NCBI RefSeq assembly: GCF_031085165.1
Contig: NZ_JAVHTY010000001.1
Coordinates: forward strand, 868,001-932,000
DNA from: Pseudomonas sp. 102515
GTDB lineage: Bacteria; Pseudomonadota; Gammaproteobacteria; Pseudomonadales; Pseudomonadaceae
DNA: 64,000 nt
Direction of reading: 5' to 3'
The notes under the pieces are model-generated. The model saw only the letters and a list, made by a program, of their open reading frames with translations. It was not told the DNA's origin and ran no database searches. Shown in pieces: positions 36,645 to 45,610 of this stretch. The position numbers were made by a program, and so were the translations under genes. Position 1 is the stretch's first letter; the number at the start of each line of letters is the position of its first letter.

Positions 36645-37886
36645 ATGACTGACTCCAGTCCCGTGCGCCGCTTTGCGCGCATCGATCGCCTGCCCCCCTA
36701 CGTCTTCAACATCACCGCCGAACTCAAGATGGCCGCGCGCCGTCGCGGTGAGGACATCATCGACCTGTCCATGGGCAATCCCGATGGCCCTACCCCGCCG
36801 CACATCGTCGCGAAGCTCTGCCAGGTCGCCCAGCGCGAAGACACCCACGGCTATTCCAGCTCCAAGGGCATTCCGCGCCTGAGACGCGCCATCTCCCACT
36901 GGTACCGCGACCGCTACCAGGTGCAGATCGATGCCGACAGCGAAGCCATCGTCACCATCGGCTCCAAGGAAGGCCTGGCGCACCTGATGCTGGCCACCCT
37001 GGATGCCGGCGACACCGTGCTGGTGCCCAACCCGAGTTATCCGATCCACATCTACGGTGCGGTGATCGCTGGCGCCCAGGTGCGTTCGGTGCCCCTGGTG
37101 CAAGGCATGGACTTCTTCGCCGAACTGGAGCGGGCCATCCGCGAAAGCATTCCCAAGCCGAAGATGATGATCCTCGGCTTCCCTTCCAACCCCACCGCCC
37201 AGTGCGTGGAGCTGGACTTCTTCGAGCGCGTGGTGGAACTGGCCAAGCGCTACAACGTGCTGGTGGTGCACGACCTGGCCTATGCCGACATCGTCTTCGA
37301 CGGCTGGCAGGCGCCCTCCATCATGCAGGTGCCCGGCGCCAAGGACATCGCGGTGGAATTCTTCACCCTGTCCAAGAGCTACAACATGGCCGGCTGGCGG
37401 ATCGGCTTCATGGTCGGCAATCCCGAGCTGGTCGCCGCCCTGGCGCGGATCAAGAGCTACCACGACTACGGCACCTTCACCCCGCTGCAAGTGGCGGCCA
37501 TCGCCGCCCTGGAAGGCGACCAGCAGTGCGTGCGCGACATCGCCCGGCAGTACCAGCAGCGCCGGGACGTGCTGGTGCGCGGCCTGCATGAAGCCGGCTG
37601 GATGGTGGAGAATCCCAAGGCCTCGATGTACGTCTGGGCCAAGATTCCCGAGCCCTACGCCCAGCTGGGTTCGCTGGAATTCGCCAAGAAGCTCCTCGCC
37701 GAGGCCAAGGTCTGCGTCTCGCCGGGGCTGGGCTTCGGTGACTATGGCGATGACCACGTGCGCTTCGCCCTGATCGAGAACCAGGACCGCATCCGCCAGG
37801 CGGTACGCGGCATCAAGCAGATGTTCCGTGCCGACGGCCTGTTGCCCAAGGCGACCGTGCGTAAAACGGGGGTCGAACCGGCCTGA
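36645..37886 (+). CDS. alaC: Aminotransferase, AlaC-like (glutamate-pyruvate)
   Basis: A 413-residue fold-type I PLP aminotransferase. The N-terminal [37 protein letters not shown] is characteristic of the AlaC group; the PLP lysine lies in [14 protein letters not shown] and the conserved Asp/Tyr in [10 protein letters not shown]. It is predicted to interconvert alanine and 2-oxoglutarate with pyruvate and glutamate. It follows nasT by 133 nt. The C-terminus has a short unlike extension ([11 protein letters not shown]). Confidence 0.9.
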   Translation: MTDSSPVRRFARIDRLPPYVFNITAELKMAARRRGEDIIDLSMGNPDGPTPPHIVAKLCQVAQREDTHGYSSSKGIPRLRRAISHWYRDRYQVQIDADSEAIVTIGSKEGLAHLMLATLDAGDTVLVPNPSYPIHIYGAVIAGAQVRSVPLVQGMDFFAELERAIRESIPKPKMMILGFPSNPTAQCVELDFFERVVELAKRYNVLVVHDLAYADIVFDGWQAPSIMQVPGAKDIAVEFFTLSKSYNMAGWRIGFMVGNPELVAALARIKSYHDYGTFTPLQVAAIAALEGDQQCVRDIARQYQQRRDVLVRGLHEAGWMVENPKASMYVWAKIPEPYAQLGSLEFAKKLLAEAKVCVSPGLGFGDYGDDHVRFALIENQDRIRQAVRGIKQMFRADGLLPKATVRKTGVEPA

Positions 37887-37980
37887 GCCCTCGCCGCGTC
37901 GTCGACCGGCGGCGCGGCGAATCCTTGCCGGTTCTGGTGTTCCAAGCTATAAGCGCCTAGTGCATCCTCAGGACACCTCC

Positions 37981-38175
37981 ATGCTGAAAGGCCTGTTCAA
38001 CCTGCTCAAATCGCCCTCCGCGGACGACCTCAAGCTGGCCGCGAGCATCAACAACTCCTACAAGTCCATGCGCGTGGTCGGCCGTGGCACCCTGCGCATC
38101 GATCCGGCGGAGGTCTTCGACTCCCCCGAATTCAAGGAAGACCTGGACCGCGCCCGGCGGCTCATCAACCGCTGA
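37981..38175 (+). CDS. Small uncharacterised protein
   Basis: A 64-residue soluble, charged protein (MLKGLFNLLKSPSADDLKLAASINNSYKSMRVVGRGTLRI region, then EDLDRARRLINR). No family recognised. The ATG at 37981 follows a short purine-poor leader; the codon pattern is like its neighbours. Its stop TGA shares one base with the ATG of the next gene (TGATG), so the two are translationally coupled. Confidence 0.7.
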   Translation: MLKGLFNLLKSPSADDLKLAASINNSYKSMRVVGRGTLRIDPAEVFDSPEFKEDLDRARRLINR

Positions 38176-38930
38176 TGTTCCTGCTGCTGCTCCTGCCGAT
38201 CCTGGTCAGCGGTTTTCTCGTCTGCCACAAACACCCGCTGTACTTCTATCGCCTGCACCGCTACGAGGGCCAGTACCTCTATCTGCAGAGCGCGCGCTTC
38301 GGTCTGTTCTGCACCCTGCTCGCCGTGAGCCTGCACCTGGGCATCGCCCACTTGCTGCAGGGGCGCAGCTGGTCATGGGGCGAGCGGACCTTTTCCCTAG
38401 ACTATTTCGCCGGTCTCGCCGAGCTGCTGCGGCGTACCGGCACCCTGGACGATCCGCTGCAGGCCGCCTGGATCCTGCTGGTAACGGTGACCGCCCTGTT
38501 GATTCCTGGCGCCTGGGCCGCACTGGCGCGCTGGACCATCAAGCGCAAGTACGGGCTCACCGAGGACAACTACCGCACCTTCATCCTCGCCGGCATCCTC
38601 AAGGACAGTCCGCTGGACGATCTGCTGATGACCGCCTCCATCAACCGGGAGACGCTGATGCTGACCCTGGAAGAGCGCAAGGTGTACGTCGGCCGCATCA
38701 CCACCCTGGGCGAACCGAGCGAAACGCAAGGGGCCGACCAGGACGTCTGCATCAAGCCGATCATGAGCGGCTACCGCGACAAGGACAAACTCTGGGTGAC
38801 CTTCACCACCCACTATGCGGACAAGGGCAAGGACATCTACCTGACCCTGAAACAGAGCCAGATCGTCTCGGCGACGCGCTTCGATTTCGACGCCTATGAA
38901 GCGTTTCGCTCAAGCGTAGGCCGCAATTGA
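38175..38930 (+). CDS. Uncharacterised membrane protein
   Basis: A 251-residue protein with hydrophobic segments at about 1-17 (MFLLLLLPILVSGFLVC), 42-62 and 99-118, then a soluble C-terminal half with a conserved-looking SPLDDLLMTASINRETLMLTLEERKVYVGRI and a predicted beta-rich end. No family is recognised. The topology suggests a cytoplasmic C-terminal domain. It is coupled to the 64-residue protein upstream, which may be its partner. The motif ASIN occurs in both proteins (LAASINNS and MTASINRE). Confidence 0.72.
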   Translation: MFLLLLLPILVSGFLVCHKHPLYFYRLHRYEGQYLYLQSARFGLFCTLLAVSLHLGIAHLLQGRSWSWGERTFSLDYFAGLAELLRRTGTLDDPLQAAWILLVTVTALLIPGAWAALARWTIKRKYGLTEDNYRTFILAGILKDSPLDDLLMTASINRETLMLTLEERKVYVGRITTLGEPSETQGADQDVCIKPIMSGYRDKDKLWVTFTTHYADKGKDIYLTLKQSQIVSATRFDFDAYEAFRSSVGRN

Positions 38931-39054
38931 TGCGGCTTGGCGACGCTTTCGCAGGGAACGTATGACTTTTTAGGCAGGTCCCATTTTGCAGGCGCGTTCA
39001 CTGCCACGCGGTGACGCCCTTTCCTAACTGCCCAAGAAAATCAGGAGCACGTCC

Positions 39055-39570
39055 ATGACGCCCATGCTGAAGAAAGCCTCCAGCCTGTCTCTCGCCATCC
39101 TGCTGGCTGCCGGTGCCGGTCTGGCCCAGGCCGCCGACAAGCTGTCTCCGGCCGAATTCGTCGACGACGCCTCGGCCAAGGGCATCGCCGAGATCGAAGC
39201 AGGCAAGCTGGCCTTGGAAAAGAGCAAGTCGCAGGACATCAAGACCTTCGCCCAGAGCATGATCGACGACCACACCAAGGCCAACGAGCAGCTCAAGAGC
39301 CTGGCCCAGGAGAAGAAGCTGAAAGTCTCCACCGACGCCGAGCTGATGGACAAGGCCAAGGCCATGATCCTGCAGGTGCGTGACGACTCCTTCGATCGCT
39401 CCTATGCCAACAACCAGGTCGTGGCCCACGAGCAGACCATCGAGATCTTCCGCAACGAAGCCAAGACCAGCGATGACGCTGCGCTGAAGGCCTTCGCCGA
39501 GAAGACCCTGCCGAAGCTGGAGCACCACCTTCAGGAAGCCAAGGCGCTGCAGACCAAGTACGCCAAGTAA
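39055..39570 (+). CDS. DUF4142 exported protein
   Basis: A 171-residue protein with a signal peptide (MTPMLKKASSLSLAILLAAGAGLAQA, cleavage near residue 27) and a helical DUF4142 domain: EFVDDASAKGIAEIEAGKLAL, IKTFAQSMIDDHTKANEQLK, TLPKLEHHLQEAKAL. DUF4142 is a ferritin-like four-helix fold found in periplasmic proteins of unknown role, often stress-induced. GGAG lies 11-14 nt before the ATG. Confidence 0.88.
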   Translation: MTPMLKKASSLSLAILLAAGAGLAQAADKLSPAEFVDDASAKGIAEIEAGKLALEKSKSQDIKTFAQSMIDDHTKANEQLKSLAQEKKLKVSTDAELMDKAKAMILQVRDDSFDRSYANNQVVAHEQTIEIFRNEAKTSDDAALKAFAEKTLPKLEHHLQEAKALQTKYAK

Positions 39571-39581
39571 TAGTACTGGCC

Positions 39582-39673
39582 GTAGGTCGGGTTGAGACGG
39601 CCTTATCGTCGAAGCCCAACAGTGCCATGACCCCGCGGCACTGTCGGGCTTCGCTGCGCTCAACCCAACCTAC
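39582..39673. repeat. Dispersed inverted repeat (GTAGGT.GGGTTGAG family), copy A
   Basis: The left arm GTAGGTCGGGTTGAG with GAAGCCCAACA is answered by an inverted TGTCGGGCTTCG and CTCAACCCAACCTAC. The same units occur at 49475-49532 and 59681-59776. It lies 11 nt after a stop codon and could form a long cruciform or mRNA 3' hairpin. Confidence 0.75.
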
Positions 39674-39859
39674 AGGTACCGTGGCCATGGCTTCGGCATA
39701 ACGGACTCGTCAGGCCAAAACGATTCACAGGTCATAGTGCTCGGCGCCATCGAGCGCCAATAAAGGGCGAAGGTCTGGAGCTGCGCCCAATCCTTGGGCG
39801 GCAACTTACCCCCGATACCCGGCCCCGACTCCTCCAGACCCCGTCTGGTCAGGGCTCGC
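39674..39859. other. Non-coding stretch upstream of nasA leader
   Basis: About 185 bp without a convincing gene. It should contain the nasA promoter; no good sigma-54 or sigma-70 element was found by eye. Several short GC-rich palindromes occur (for example around GGCGCCATCGAGCGCC). Confidence 0.4.
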
Positions 39860-39977
39860 GCGAATTGGCTTCGCTCTTGCAAAGGCCTCGGTAGCGGTGG
39901 CCAACGGCGGTCACCCCAATCGACAAAGGCGTCAGTTCACCTCCCGGCAACGGGCAAGGGTGACTGACGCCTTTTTT
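39860..39977 (+). promoter_or_regulatory. nasA leader: ANTAR-type hairpin and intrinsic terminator
   Basis: Stem GGTGGCC (39896-39902) and GGTCACC (39909-39915, one G-U pair) close a hexaloop AACGGC with A at position 1 and G at position 4, the recognition rule for ANTAR proteins. A weaker upstream stem, GCGAA/TTCGC at 39860-39874 with loop TTGGC, may be the partner hairpin P1 but its loop is one base short. A strong terminator follows: GGCGTCAGTTCACC / GGGTGACTGACGCC with T6, ending at 39977, 29 nt before nasA. The 3' strand of the hairpin (GTCACCC) also complements the terminator's GGGTGAC. This fits nitrate control by NasS/NasT antitermination. Confidence 0.75.
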
Positions 39978-40006
39978 CATGCCTGTGACGTGCCCGAGGT
40001 GTCTCC

Positions 40007-41218
40007 ATGAGTCCCAGTTTCTGGAAAGCCGGCCATGCGCCGACCCTGTTCGCCGCCTTCCTCTACTTCGACCTGAGCTTCATGGTCTGGTACGTGCTCG
40101 GCCCCATGGCCGTGCAGATCGCCACCGACCTGCAGCTGACCACCCAGCAGCGCAGCATGATGGTCGCCACGCCCATCCTCGCCGGTGCCGTCCTGCGCCT
40201 GATCCTGGGCTTCGTCGCCGATCGGCTTTCACCCAAGACCGCCGGCATCATCGGCCAGGTGGTGGTGATCCTGGCGCTGCTGGTGGCCTGGCAGCATGGC
40301 GTGCACAGCTATGAGCAGACCCTGGTGCTGGGCCTGTTCCTCGGTTTCGCCGGCGCCTCCTTCGCCGTGGCCCTGCCGCTGGCTTCCCAGTGGTATCCGC
40401 CGCAGCACCAGGGCAAGGCCCTGGGCATCGCCGGCGCCGGCAACTCCGGCACGGTGTTCGCCGCCCTCTTCGCCCCGGCGCTGGCCAAGGCCTTTGGCTG
40501 GACCAACGTGTTCGGCTTCGCGCTGGTCCCGCTGATCCTCACCCTAATGGTCTTCGTGCTCTGCGCCCGCAACGCCCCGGAACGTCCGGCACCGAAGACG
40601 CTGGTGGACTATGGTCGCGCACTGAACGACAAGGACAGCTGGTGGTTCATGTTCTTCTACAGCGTGACCTTCGGCGGCTTCCTCGGCCTCGCCAGCACCC
40701 TCCCCGGCTATTTCCATGACCAGTACGCCCTGGAGCCGGTGGTGGCCGGCTACTACACCGCGGCCTGCGTCTTCGGCGGCAGCCTGATGCGGCCCCTGGG
40801 CGGTGCCCTGGCCGATCGCATCGGCGGGATCCGCGCACTGCTCGGCATGTATACCGTGGCGGCCATCTGCATCGCCGCCGTGGGCTTCCACCTGCCCAGC
40901 GCCATGGCCGCCCTGGCCCTGTTCGTGGTGGCCATGCTCAGCCTGGGTGCCGGCAACGGCGCGGTGTTCCAGCTGGTCCCCCAGCGCTTCCGCAAGGAAA
41001 TCGGCGTCATGACCGGCCTGATCGGCATGGCGGGCGGCATCGGCGGCTTCGCCCTTACCGCCGGCCTGGGTGCGGTCAAGCAGGCCACCGGTGACTATCA
41101 GCTCGGCCTCTGGCTGTTCGCTGGCCTGGGCGTGCTCGCCTGGTTCGGCCTACTCAGCGTCAAGCGCCGCTGGCGCACCACCTGGGGCTCCGCTGCCGTT
41201 ACCGCAGCGCGGGTCTGA
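40007..41218 (+). CDS. nasA: Nitrate transporter NasA (NarK/NNP family)
   Basis: A 403-residue 12-segment MFS protein of the nitrate/nitrite porter family. Signature regions: FYFDLSFMVWYVLGPM at the first helix, GNSGTVFAALFAPALA (nitrate signature) and GAGNGAVFQLVPQRF with GMAGGIGGF (second signature). It is predicted to import nitrate for assimilation. No nitrite or nitrate reductase gene follows here, so the assimilatory enzymes must be elsewhere. It is preceded by a leader with a NasT-type hairpin and terminator. Confidence 0.93.
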   Translation: MSPSFWKAGHAPTLFAAFLYFDLSFMVWYVLGPMAVQIATDLQLTTQQRSMMVATPILAGAVLRLILGFVADRLSPKTAGIIGQVVVILALLVAWQHGVHSYEQTLVLGLFLGFAGASFAVALPLASQWYPPQHQGKALGIAGAGNSGTVFAALFAPALAKAFGWTNVFGFALVPLILTLMVFVLCARNAPERPAPKTLVDYGRALNDKDSWWFMFFYSVTFGGFLGLASTLPGYFHDQYALEPVVAGYYTAACVFGGSLMRPLGGALADRIGGIRALLGMYTVAAICIAAVGFHLPSAMAALALFVVAMLSLGAGNGAVFQLVPQRFRKEIGVMTGLIGMAGGIGGFALTAGLGAVKQATGDYQLGLWLFAGLGVLAWFGLLSVKRRWRTTWGSAAVTAARV

Positions 41219-41358
41219 GACCCTACTCAAAGTCTGCTGCGCGTTGGTCAAACTGCGTTGAAAATGGCTTCGGAATGCTCATTTACCATTCGTAAACTCC
41301 GCTTTCTCAGCCATTTCCGCCTTGTTTGTCGCTAGCTCGCGAGACTTAGAACAGGGTC
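41219..41358. repeat. Imperfect 140-bp palindromic element carrying the 38-nt repeat core
   Basis: Outer ends GACCCTACTCAAAGTC and GAGACTTAGAACAGGGTC are imperfect inverted repeats; inside, AAATGGCT/AGCCATTT form a second inverted pair around the 38-nt core at 41274-41311, which is shared with 27686-27723. It has no coding capacity and looks like a MITE-like or REP-like element beginning at the nasA stop. Confidence 0.65.
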
Positions 41359-41396
41359 TGAGGGAAGTCCGGCGGCCAGGGGCCGCCGGTTTTCAT

Positions 41397-41969
41397 TCAG
41401 GGAGTGGGACGTACATAGCTGGTCAGCACGTGATCCCGCCAGACGCCGTCGATCTCCAGATAGCGCCGCGCTAGGCCCTCGCGCTCGAAGCCGAGGCTCT
41501 GGAGCAGATGAGCGCTGCGCAGGTTGTCCGGCAGATGGTTGGCCATGATGCGATTCAGGCCCAGCTCGGCGATGACGAAATCGCGGCCCAGGCGGATGGC
41601 ATGGCGCATCAGCCCGCGTCCCTGCCAGGCTGCATCCAGGCCGTAGCCCAGGTAGCAGGCCTGGAAACCGCCGCGAACCATCTGGCTGAAATTCACCGTA
41701 CCTATCACCAGCGGCCCCGCCCGCAGCACCAGGCGCAATTCGCTCAGGCCCGGCCCGCCGGCACGGTAGGCAGCCGCCTGCCCCTGCCATTGCGCCAGGG
41801 TATAGAAGGCATCCGAGCGCCGTGGCATCGACAGCGCCAGGTGCTGCCGATTGCGCCGGTAGTAGTCGGCCACCGCGGCGGGATCCGCCAGGGTCAGGTC
41901 GATCAGTTCCACCGCCTCGGTCACGGCGAAGCGGGGTGGATACTGCAGCGGAACGCTCAGGGCGGTCAT
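41397..41969 (-). CDS. GNAT acetyltransferase, RimJ-like
   Basis: A 190-residue GNAT protein close to RimJ, the ribosomal-protein S5 N-alpha-acetyltransferase: FQACYLGYGLDAAWQGRGLM (acetyl-CoA loop), LGLNRIMANHLPDNLRSAHLLQSLGFEREGLARRYLEIDG and WRDHVLTSYV at the C-terminus follow the E. coli RimJ pattern closely. RimJ/RimL-type enzymes can also acetylate small aminoacyl compounds. The start overlaps the stop of the next GNAT gene by 4 nt, making it the last gene of the peptide-importer operon. Confidence 0.85.
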   Translation of the reverse strand: MTALSVPLQYPPRFAVTEAVELIDLTLADPAAVADYYRRNRQHLALSMPRRSDAFYTLAQWQGQAAAYRAGGPGLSELRLVLRAGPLVIGTVNFSQMVRGGFQACYLGYGLDAAWQGRGLMRHAIRLGRDFVIAELGLNRIMANHLPDNLRSAHLLQSLGFEREGLARRYLEIDGVWRDHVLTSYVRPTP

Positions 41970-42502
41970 GGCTTCACCTGCGGCGGCAATTCATAGACCC
42001 AGGTGGCGCAGCGCTGCCCGTCCGGACCTTCCCGATCGTTTTCCAGCACCCGGACGCGCCGGAAACCCACCCGTTCGGCGAGGCGCTGGCTGGAGTCGTT
42101 GGCGGCCGAGGTGGTGAGAAAGAGCCCCGCCGCGCCGCGCTGCTCGACGAAGTAGCGCAGCGCGGTGGTCATCAGGCCCTGGCCGGTATGCAGGCTGTGC
42201 AGCCAGTAGCCGACCTCATAGCGCCGCCCGCCGTCCAGTGGGGTGAGCCCCAGGCAGCCGAGCAACTCGTCACCGCGCACCAGGAAGTAGCGTTTCTCGC
42301 CCTGGGCCAGGGTGAAGGCACCACGTGCGGCGAGCAGGCTGTCGCGGGCCTGGGCAACGGTGGTCCGTTCGCGCGCCCAGCCGAGGAAGCGGCGGTGCTC
42401 CGCATAACTCCAGTTCAGGGCGTCGGCGAAGGCCGCGGCCAGGCGCGGTTGCGGCCAGACCAGCGCGAAGTCGGCCAGGGCGATGCGCGGTGGAAAATTC
42501 AT
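41966..42502 (-). CDS. GNAT acetyltransferase, RimL-like
   Basis: A 178-residue GNAT protein. EVGYWLHSLHTGQGLMTTALRYFV matches the acetyl-CoA-binding loop of the RimL group (E. coli RimL: GYWL..S..GQGI), followed by NDSSQRLAERVGFRRV. RimL acetylates ribosomal protein L7/L12 and also detoxifies processed microcin C and related aminoacyl-nucleotide toxins. It overlaps the ABC ATPase stop and the RimJ-like start by 4 nt each, so its synthesis is coupled to the importer. Confidence 0.85.
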   Translation of the reverse strand: MNFPPRIALADFALVWPQPRLAAAFADALNWSYAEHRRFLGWARERTTVAQARDSLLAARGAFTLAQGEKRYFLVRGDELLGCLGLTPLDGGRRYEVGYWLHSLHTGQGLMTTALRYFVEQRGAAGLFLTTSAANDSSQRLAERVGFRRVRVLENDREGPDGQRCATWVYELPPQVKP

Positions 42503-44151
42503 GGCGAAGTCCCGAAATCCAGGCGCGGCACGGCGGCCAGCAGGCGCTGGGTCATGGCGTGAGCGGGCGCGCGCAGCACCCGTTCGGCGCTGCCCTGTTC
42601 GACGATGCGTCCACCGTCCATCACCGCGATGCGATCGGCCAGGTACTCGACCACGCCGAAATTGTGGGTGATGAACAGGTAGGCCAGCCCCCGCTCCGCC
42701 TGGAGCTCGCGCAGGAGATCGAGGATCTGCGCCTGCACCGAGACGTCCAGTGCCGAGGTGGGTTCGTCGCATACCAGTACCTGTGGCTCGACGATCAGCG
42801 CCCGGGCGATGGCGATGCGCTGCCGCTGGCCGCCGGAAAATTCGTGGGCGAAGCGCTGCAGGGTGTCGCCGGGCAGGCCGACCCGCTCCACCAGGGCGAC
42901 GGCGCGACGTTGGCGCTCGGCGGCATCCAGCTCGGGACGCAGCGCCAGCAAGCCCTGCTCCAGGGTGGCGCCGATGCGCATGCGCGGATCCAGCGAAGCG
43001 AAGGGGTCCTGGAAGACGATCTGGATCTGCCGTCGGAGCCGCTGCAGGGTGCGCCGATCGGCCCTGAGCAGGTCCGCGCCGCCCAGCTGGGCGCTGCCGC
43101 TGATGCGCGGCCCATCGAGCAGGCGCAGCAGGGCCTTGCCGGTGGTGGTCTTGCCGCAACCGGATTCGCCCAGCAGGGCCAGGGTCTCGCCGGCGTGCAG
43201 GTCGAAGCTCACCCCATCCACCGCCTTGACCCAGTCCCGCGTCCGGCCCCAGGCCCCGCGACGGATCGGATAGTGCACGGCCAGGTCGCGCACCTCCAGC
43301 AATCGTTCGCCCGGCTGGCGTTCGGGCAAGGCGCACGGGCTACCGGCCAGGGTCTGGCCGCGCTTGGCGAAGGTGGGAATGGCGGCGAACAGCTCGCGGG
43401 CATAGGGATGACGGGGGGCCTCGAAGAACTCCGCGGCCGGGGCGCTTTCGACGATCTCGCCATGGCGCATCAGGGCCACGTGATCGGCCACCTGGTGCAC
43501 CACCGCCAGATCGTGGGTGATGAGCAGGATGGCCATGCCCAGCTCGTGCTGGATATCGGCCAGCAGCGCGAGGATCTGTGCCTGGACGGTGACGTCCAGC
43601 GCCGTGGTGGGTTCGTCGGCGATCAGCAGGTCCGGTTCGGCGGCCAGCGCCAGGGCGAGCATGATGCGCTGCTTCTGGCCACCGGAGAACTGGAAGGGAT
43701 AGTCGTCGATCCGCCGCTCCGGCTCGGGGATGCCGACCCGGCGCAGCCAGTCCACTACCCGGGCACGGGCGGCGGCGCCGCGCAGCGCGGTATGGGCGCG
43801 CAGGGTCTCTTCGATCTGCTCGCCGATGCGCATGACCGGATTCAGGCTGGTGGCGGGCTCCTGGAAGATGGTGCCAACGCGCCCGCCGCGCAGTTCGCGC
43901 AGGCGTCCTTCCGGCAGTCGATGCAGATCGGTACCCGCCAGCAGCGCCGCGCCGCGGGCGATGCCCAGCGAAGGCGGTAGTAGCCGCAGCAGCGAGAGTG
44001 CGGTGACGCTCTTGCCGCTGCCCGATTCCCCGACCAGGGCGAAGGTCTCGCCGCGGGCGATGGCCAGACTCAGGCCGCGGACCGCCTGGCGCGTGCCCTC
44101 CTCGCCTTCGACCAGGATTTCCAGGTCACGAATCTCCAACACCGGGGTCAT
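42499..44151 (-). CDS. Peptide ABC transporter ATPase with two fused nucleotide-binding domains
   Basis: A 550-residue fused ATPase of the YejF/oligopeptide type. Domain 1: Walker A GESGSGKS (about residue 42), LSGGQ-like [15 protein letters not shown], Walker [13 protein letters not shown]. Domain 2: Walker [10 protein letters not shown], signature [15 protein letters not shown], Walker [13 protein letters not shown]. Both look active. Together with the two permeases and the binding protein upstream it powers uptake of peptides or peptide-like compounds. The start at 44151 overlaps the permease stop by 4 nt. Confidence 0.92.
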   Translation of the reverse strand: MTPVLEIRDLEILVEGEEGTRQAVRGLSLAIARGETFALVGESGSGKSVTALSLLRLLPPSLGIARGAALLAGTDLHRLPEGRLRELRGGRVGTIFQEPATSLNPVMRIGEQIEETLRAHTALRGAAARARVVDWLRRVGIPEPERRIDDYPFQFSGGQKQRIMLALALAAEPDLLIADEPTTALDVTVQAQILALLADIQHELGMAILLITHDLAVVHQVADHVALMRHGEIVESAPAAEFFEAPRHPYARELFAAIPTFAKRGQTLAGSPCALPERQPGERLLEVRDLAVHYPIRRGAWGRTRDWVKAVDGVSFDLHAGETLALLGESGCGKTTTGKALLRLLDGPRISGSAQLGGADLLRADRRTLQRLRRQIQIVFQDPFASLDPRMRIGATLEQGLLALRPELDAAERQRRAVALVERVGLPGDTLQRFAHEFSGGQRQRIAIARALIVEPQVLVCDEPTSALDVSVQAQILDLLRELQAERGLAYLFITHNFGVVEYLADRIAVMDGGRIVEQGSAERVLRAPAHAMTQRLLAAVPRLDFGTSP

Positions 44152-45605
44152 GGCTGCACCTCGCCCTGGCCGGGGCGACGTCCGAGCCAGGCGGACCTCA
44201 GCCGGCGACTGCGCGGATCGAAGGCGTCGCGTACGGCATCGGCGAACAGATTGGCCGCCAGCACCAGGGCCAGCATGAAGGCGAAGGCGCTGAGCAGATT
44301 CCACCAGATCATCGGGGTACGGGACATCTCGGTGCGGGCATCGTTGATCATGGAGCCGAAGGAGTTCATGGTCGGGTCGACGCCGATGCCCAGGTAGGAG
44401 AGCACCGCCTCGTAGAGCACCAGGCTGGAAAATTCCAGGGTCAGGGTGATGAGCACCAGGTAGAAGACGTTGGGCAGCAGGTGCCGGCGCAGGATGGTGA
44501 AATGGGAGACGCCAAAGGCCCGCGCGGCCTGGACGTATTCCAGCTCGCGCAACTTGAGCGCCTCGGCGCGCAGCAGGCGGCAGAGGCCGGCCCAGCCGGT
44601 GAGGCCGAGGATCAGGCAGAGCATGAAGAGGCGCAGGTCGGCCCGCGCCGCGCCGGTGTCGAACAGTTCGGGATGGCGGTCGATGAACACCTGCATCATC
44701 AGCACGCAGGCCGCCACCAGCAGCACCCCGGGGATGGAGGTCAGGGTGGTGTAGAGGTAGGTGATGACGTCGTCCACCCGGCCCTTGAAATAGCCGGCGG
44801 CCAGGCCGAAGCCGATCGCTGGCGGCAGCATGGCCAGGGTGGTCAGGCTGCCGATGACGAAGGCGGTGCGGATGCTCTTGAGCGACTGGTAGAGGACGTC
44901 GTTGCCGGTGCCGTCGGTGCCCAGCACGTGATAGCCGCTGGCCAGGGCGATCACGCTGCCGGCCACCAGGCAGACGCCCAGCCAGGTCAGCAGGATGGCG
45001 CGCCAGGGCGCGGCGGTCTGGCCACGCAGGATGAGTCCACAGCGGGCCGCGAAACCGCCCGTGTCGCGCAACCGTGCCGCGGCCAGGGCGGCAGTCGTCA
45101 GGGCCAGCCCCAGACCGCCGAGCAGGCCCCACGTCAGCCGCTTCAGGACATCGCCCCGCCATTCGGTAGCGGGATCGCTCAACGTGGTACCCGCATGCTT
45201 GAGACGCGGGAAGTCCCGCAGCGGCGTACCCTCGGCACTGGTGCCCAGGGTTTCCTTGGTGAACTGGTGGGTGGCGAGCGGCGCGGAATAGGTCTTCTCG
45301 CGCTGGGTCAGGCTGGTGTCGGCCAGCAGGCCGTCGAGCGCCGAGAGCACCGTGGGCGAATAGATCGGCGCCGTGGCACCGGGCGTGGCGGGCAACTGAG
45401 GCCGGTAGTGCACCGAATCCAGCAGGGCGATGGCGACGAAGCCGGCCAGCACCACGGCCGCGCTCATCGCCGGAGCATCCTGCAGCACCCGGCGCCAACT
45501 GGCGCGCAGGTCCGGCTGGCGACGCGCACGCCAGGCGTAGAACAGGCTGCAGGCCACCAGCAGGTAAAGGGCGAGGTCGGTCCAGAGCAAGACGAATTTC
45601 GGCAT
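44148..45605 (-). CDS. Peptide ABC transporter permease (YejE/DppC type, long N-terminal region)
   Basis: A 485-residue inner membrane permease. The C-terminal half has the binding-protein-dependent transport signature (REL.YVQAARAFGVSHFTILRRHLLPN region) and ends near DAVRDAFDP, as in YejE/DppC. It is about 140 residues longer than E. coli YejE (341 residues): an extra N-terminal membrane segment (LLWTDLALYLLVACSLFYAW), another at about 48-64, and a soluble region of some 80 residues before the transport core. It lies 5 nt after the other permease gene with AGGT before its start. Confidence 0.88.
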   Translation of the reverse strand: MPKFVLLWTDLALYLLVACSLFYAWRARRQPDLRASWRRVLQDAPAMSAAVVLAGFVAIALLDSVHYRPQLPATPGATAPIYSPTVLSALDGLLADTSLTQREKTYSAPLATHQFTKETLGTSAEGTPLRDFPRLKHAGTTLSDPATEWRGDVLKRLTWGLLGGLGLALTTAALAAARLRDTGGFAARCGLILRGQTAAPWRAILLTWLGVCLVAGSVIALASGYHVLGTDGTGNDVLYQSLKSIRTAFVIGSLTTLAMLPPAIGFGLAAGYFKGRVDDVITYLYTTLTSIPGVLLVAACVLMMQVFIDRHPELFDTGAARADLRLFMLCLILGLTGWAGLCRLLRAEALKLRELEYVQAARAFGVSHFTILRRHLLPNVFYLVLITLTLEFSSLVLYEAVLSYLGIGVDPTMNSFGSMINDARTEMSRTPMIWWNLLSAFAFMLALVLAANLFADAVRDAFDPRSRRLRSAWLGRRPGQGEVQP

Positions 45606-45610
45606 GGCGG

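Noticed and set aside
39670-39882. A 70-codon minus-strand open frame upstream of nasA
   Set aside because: It overlaps the regulatory leader and repeat copy A, has no ribosome site and shows no recognisable composition.
42499-45498. A single 999-codon open frame that would fuse the ATPase to upstream sequence
   Set aside because: The part beyond 44151 is out of frame with the real permease and has no similarity; the ATPase starts at the ATG that overlaps the permease stop.
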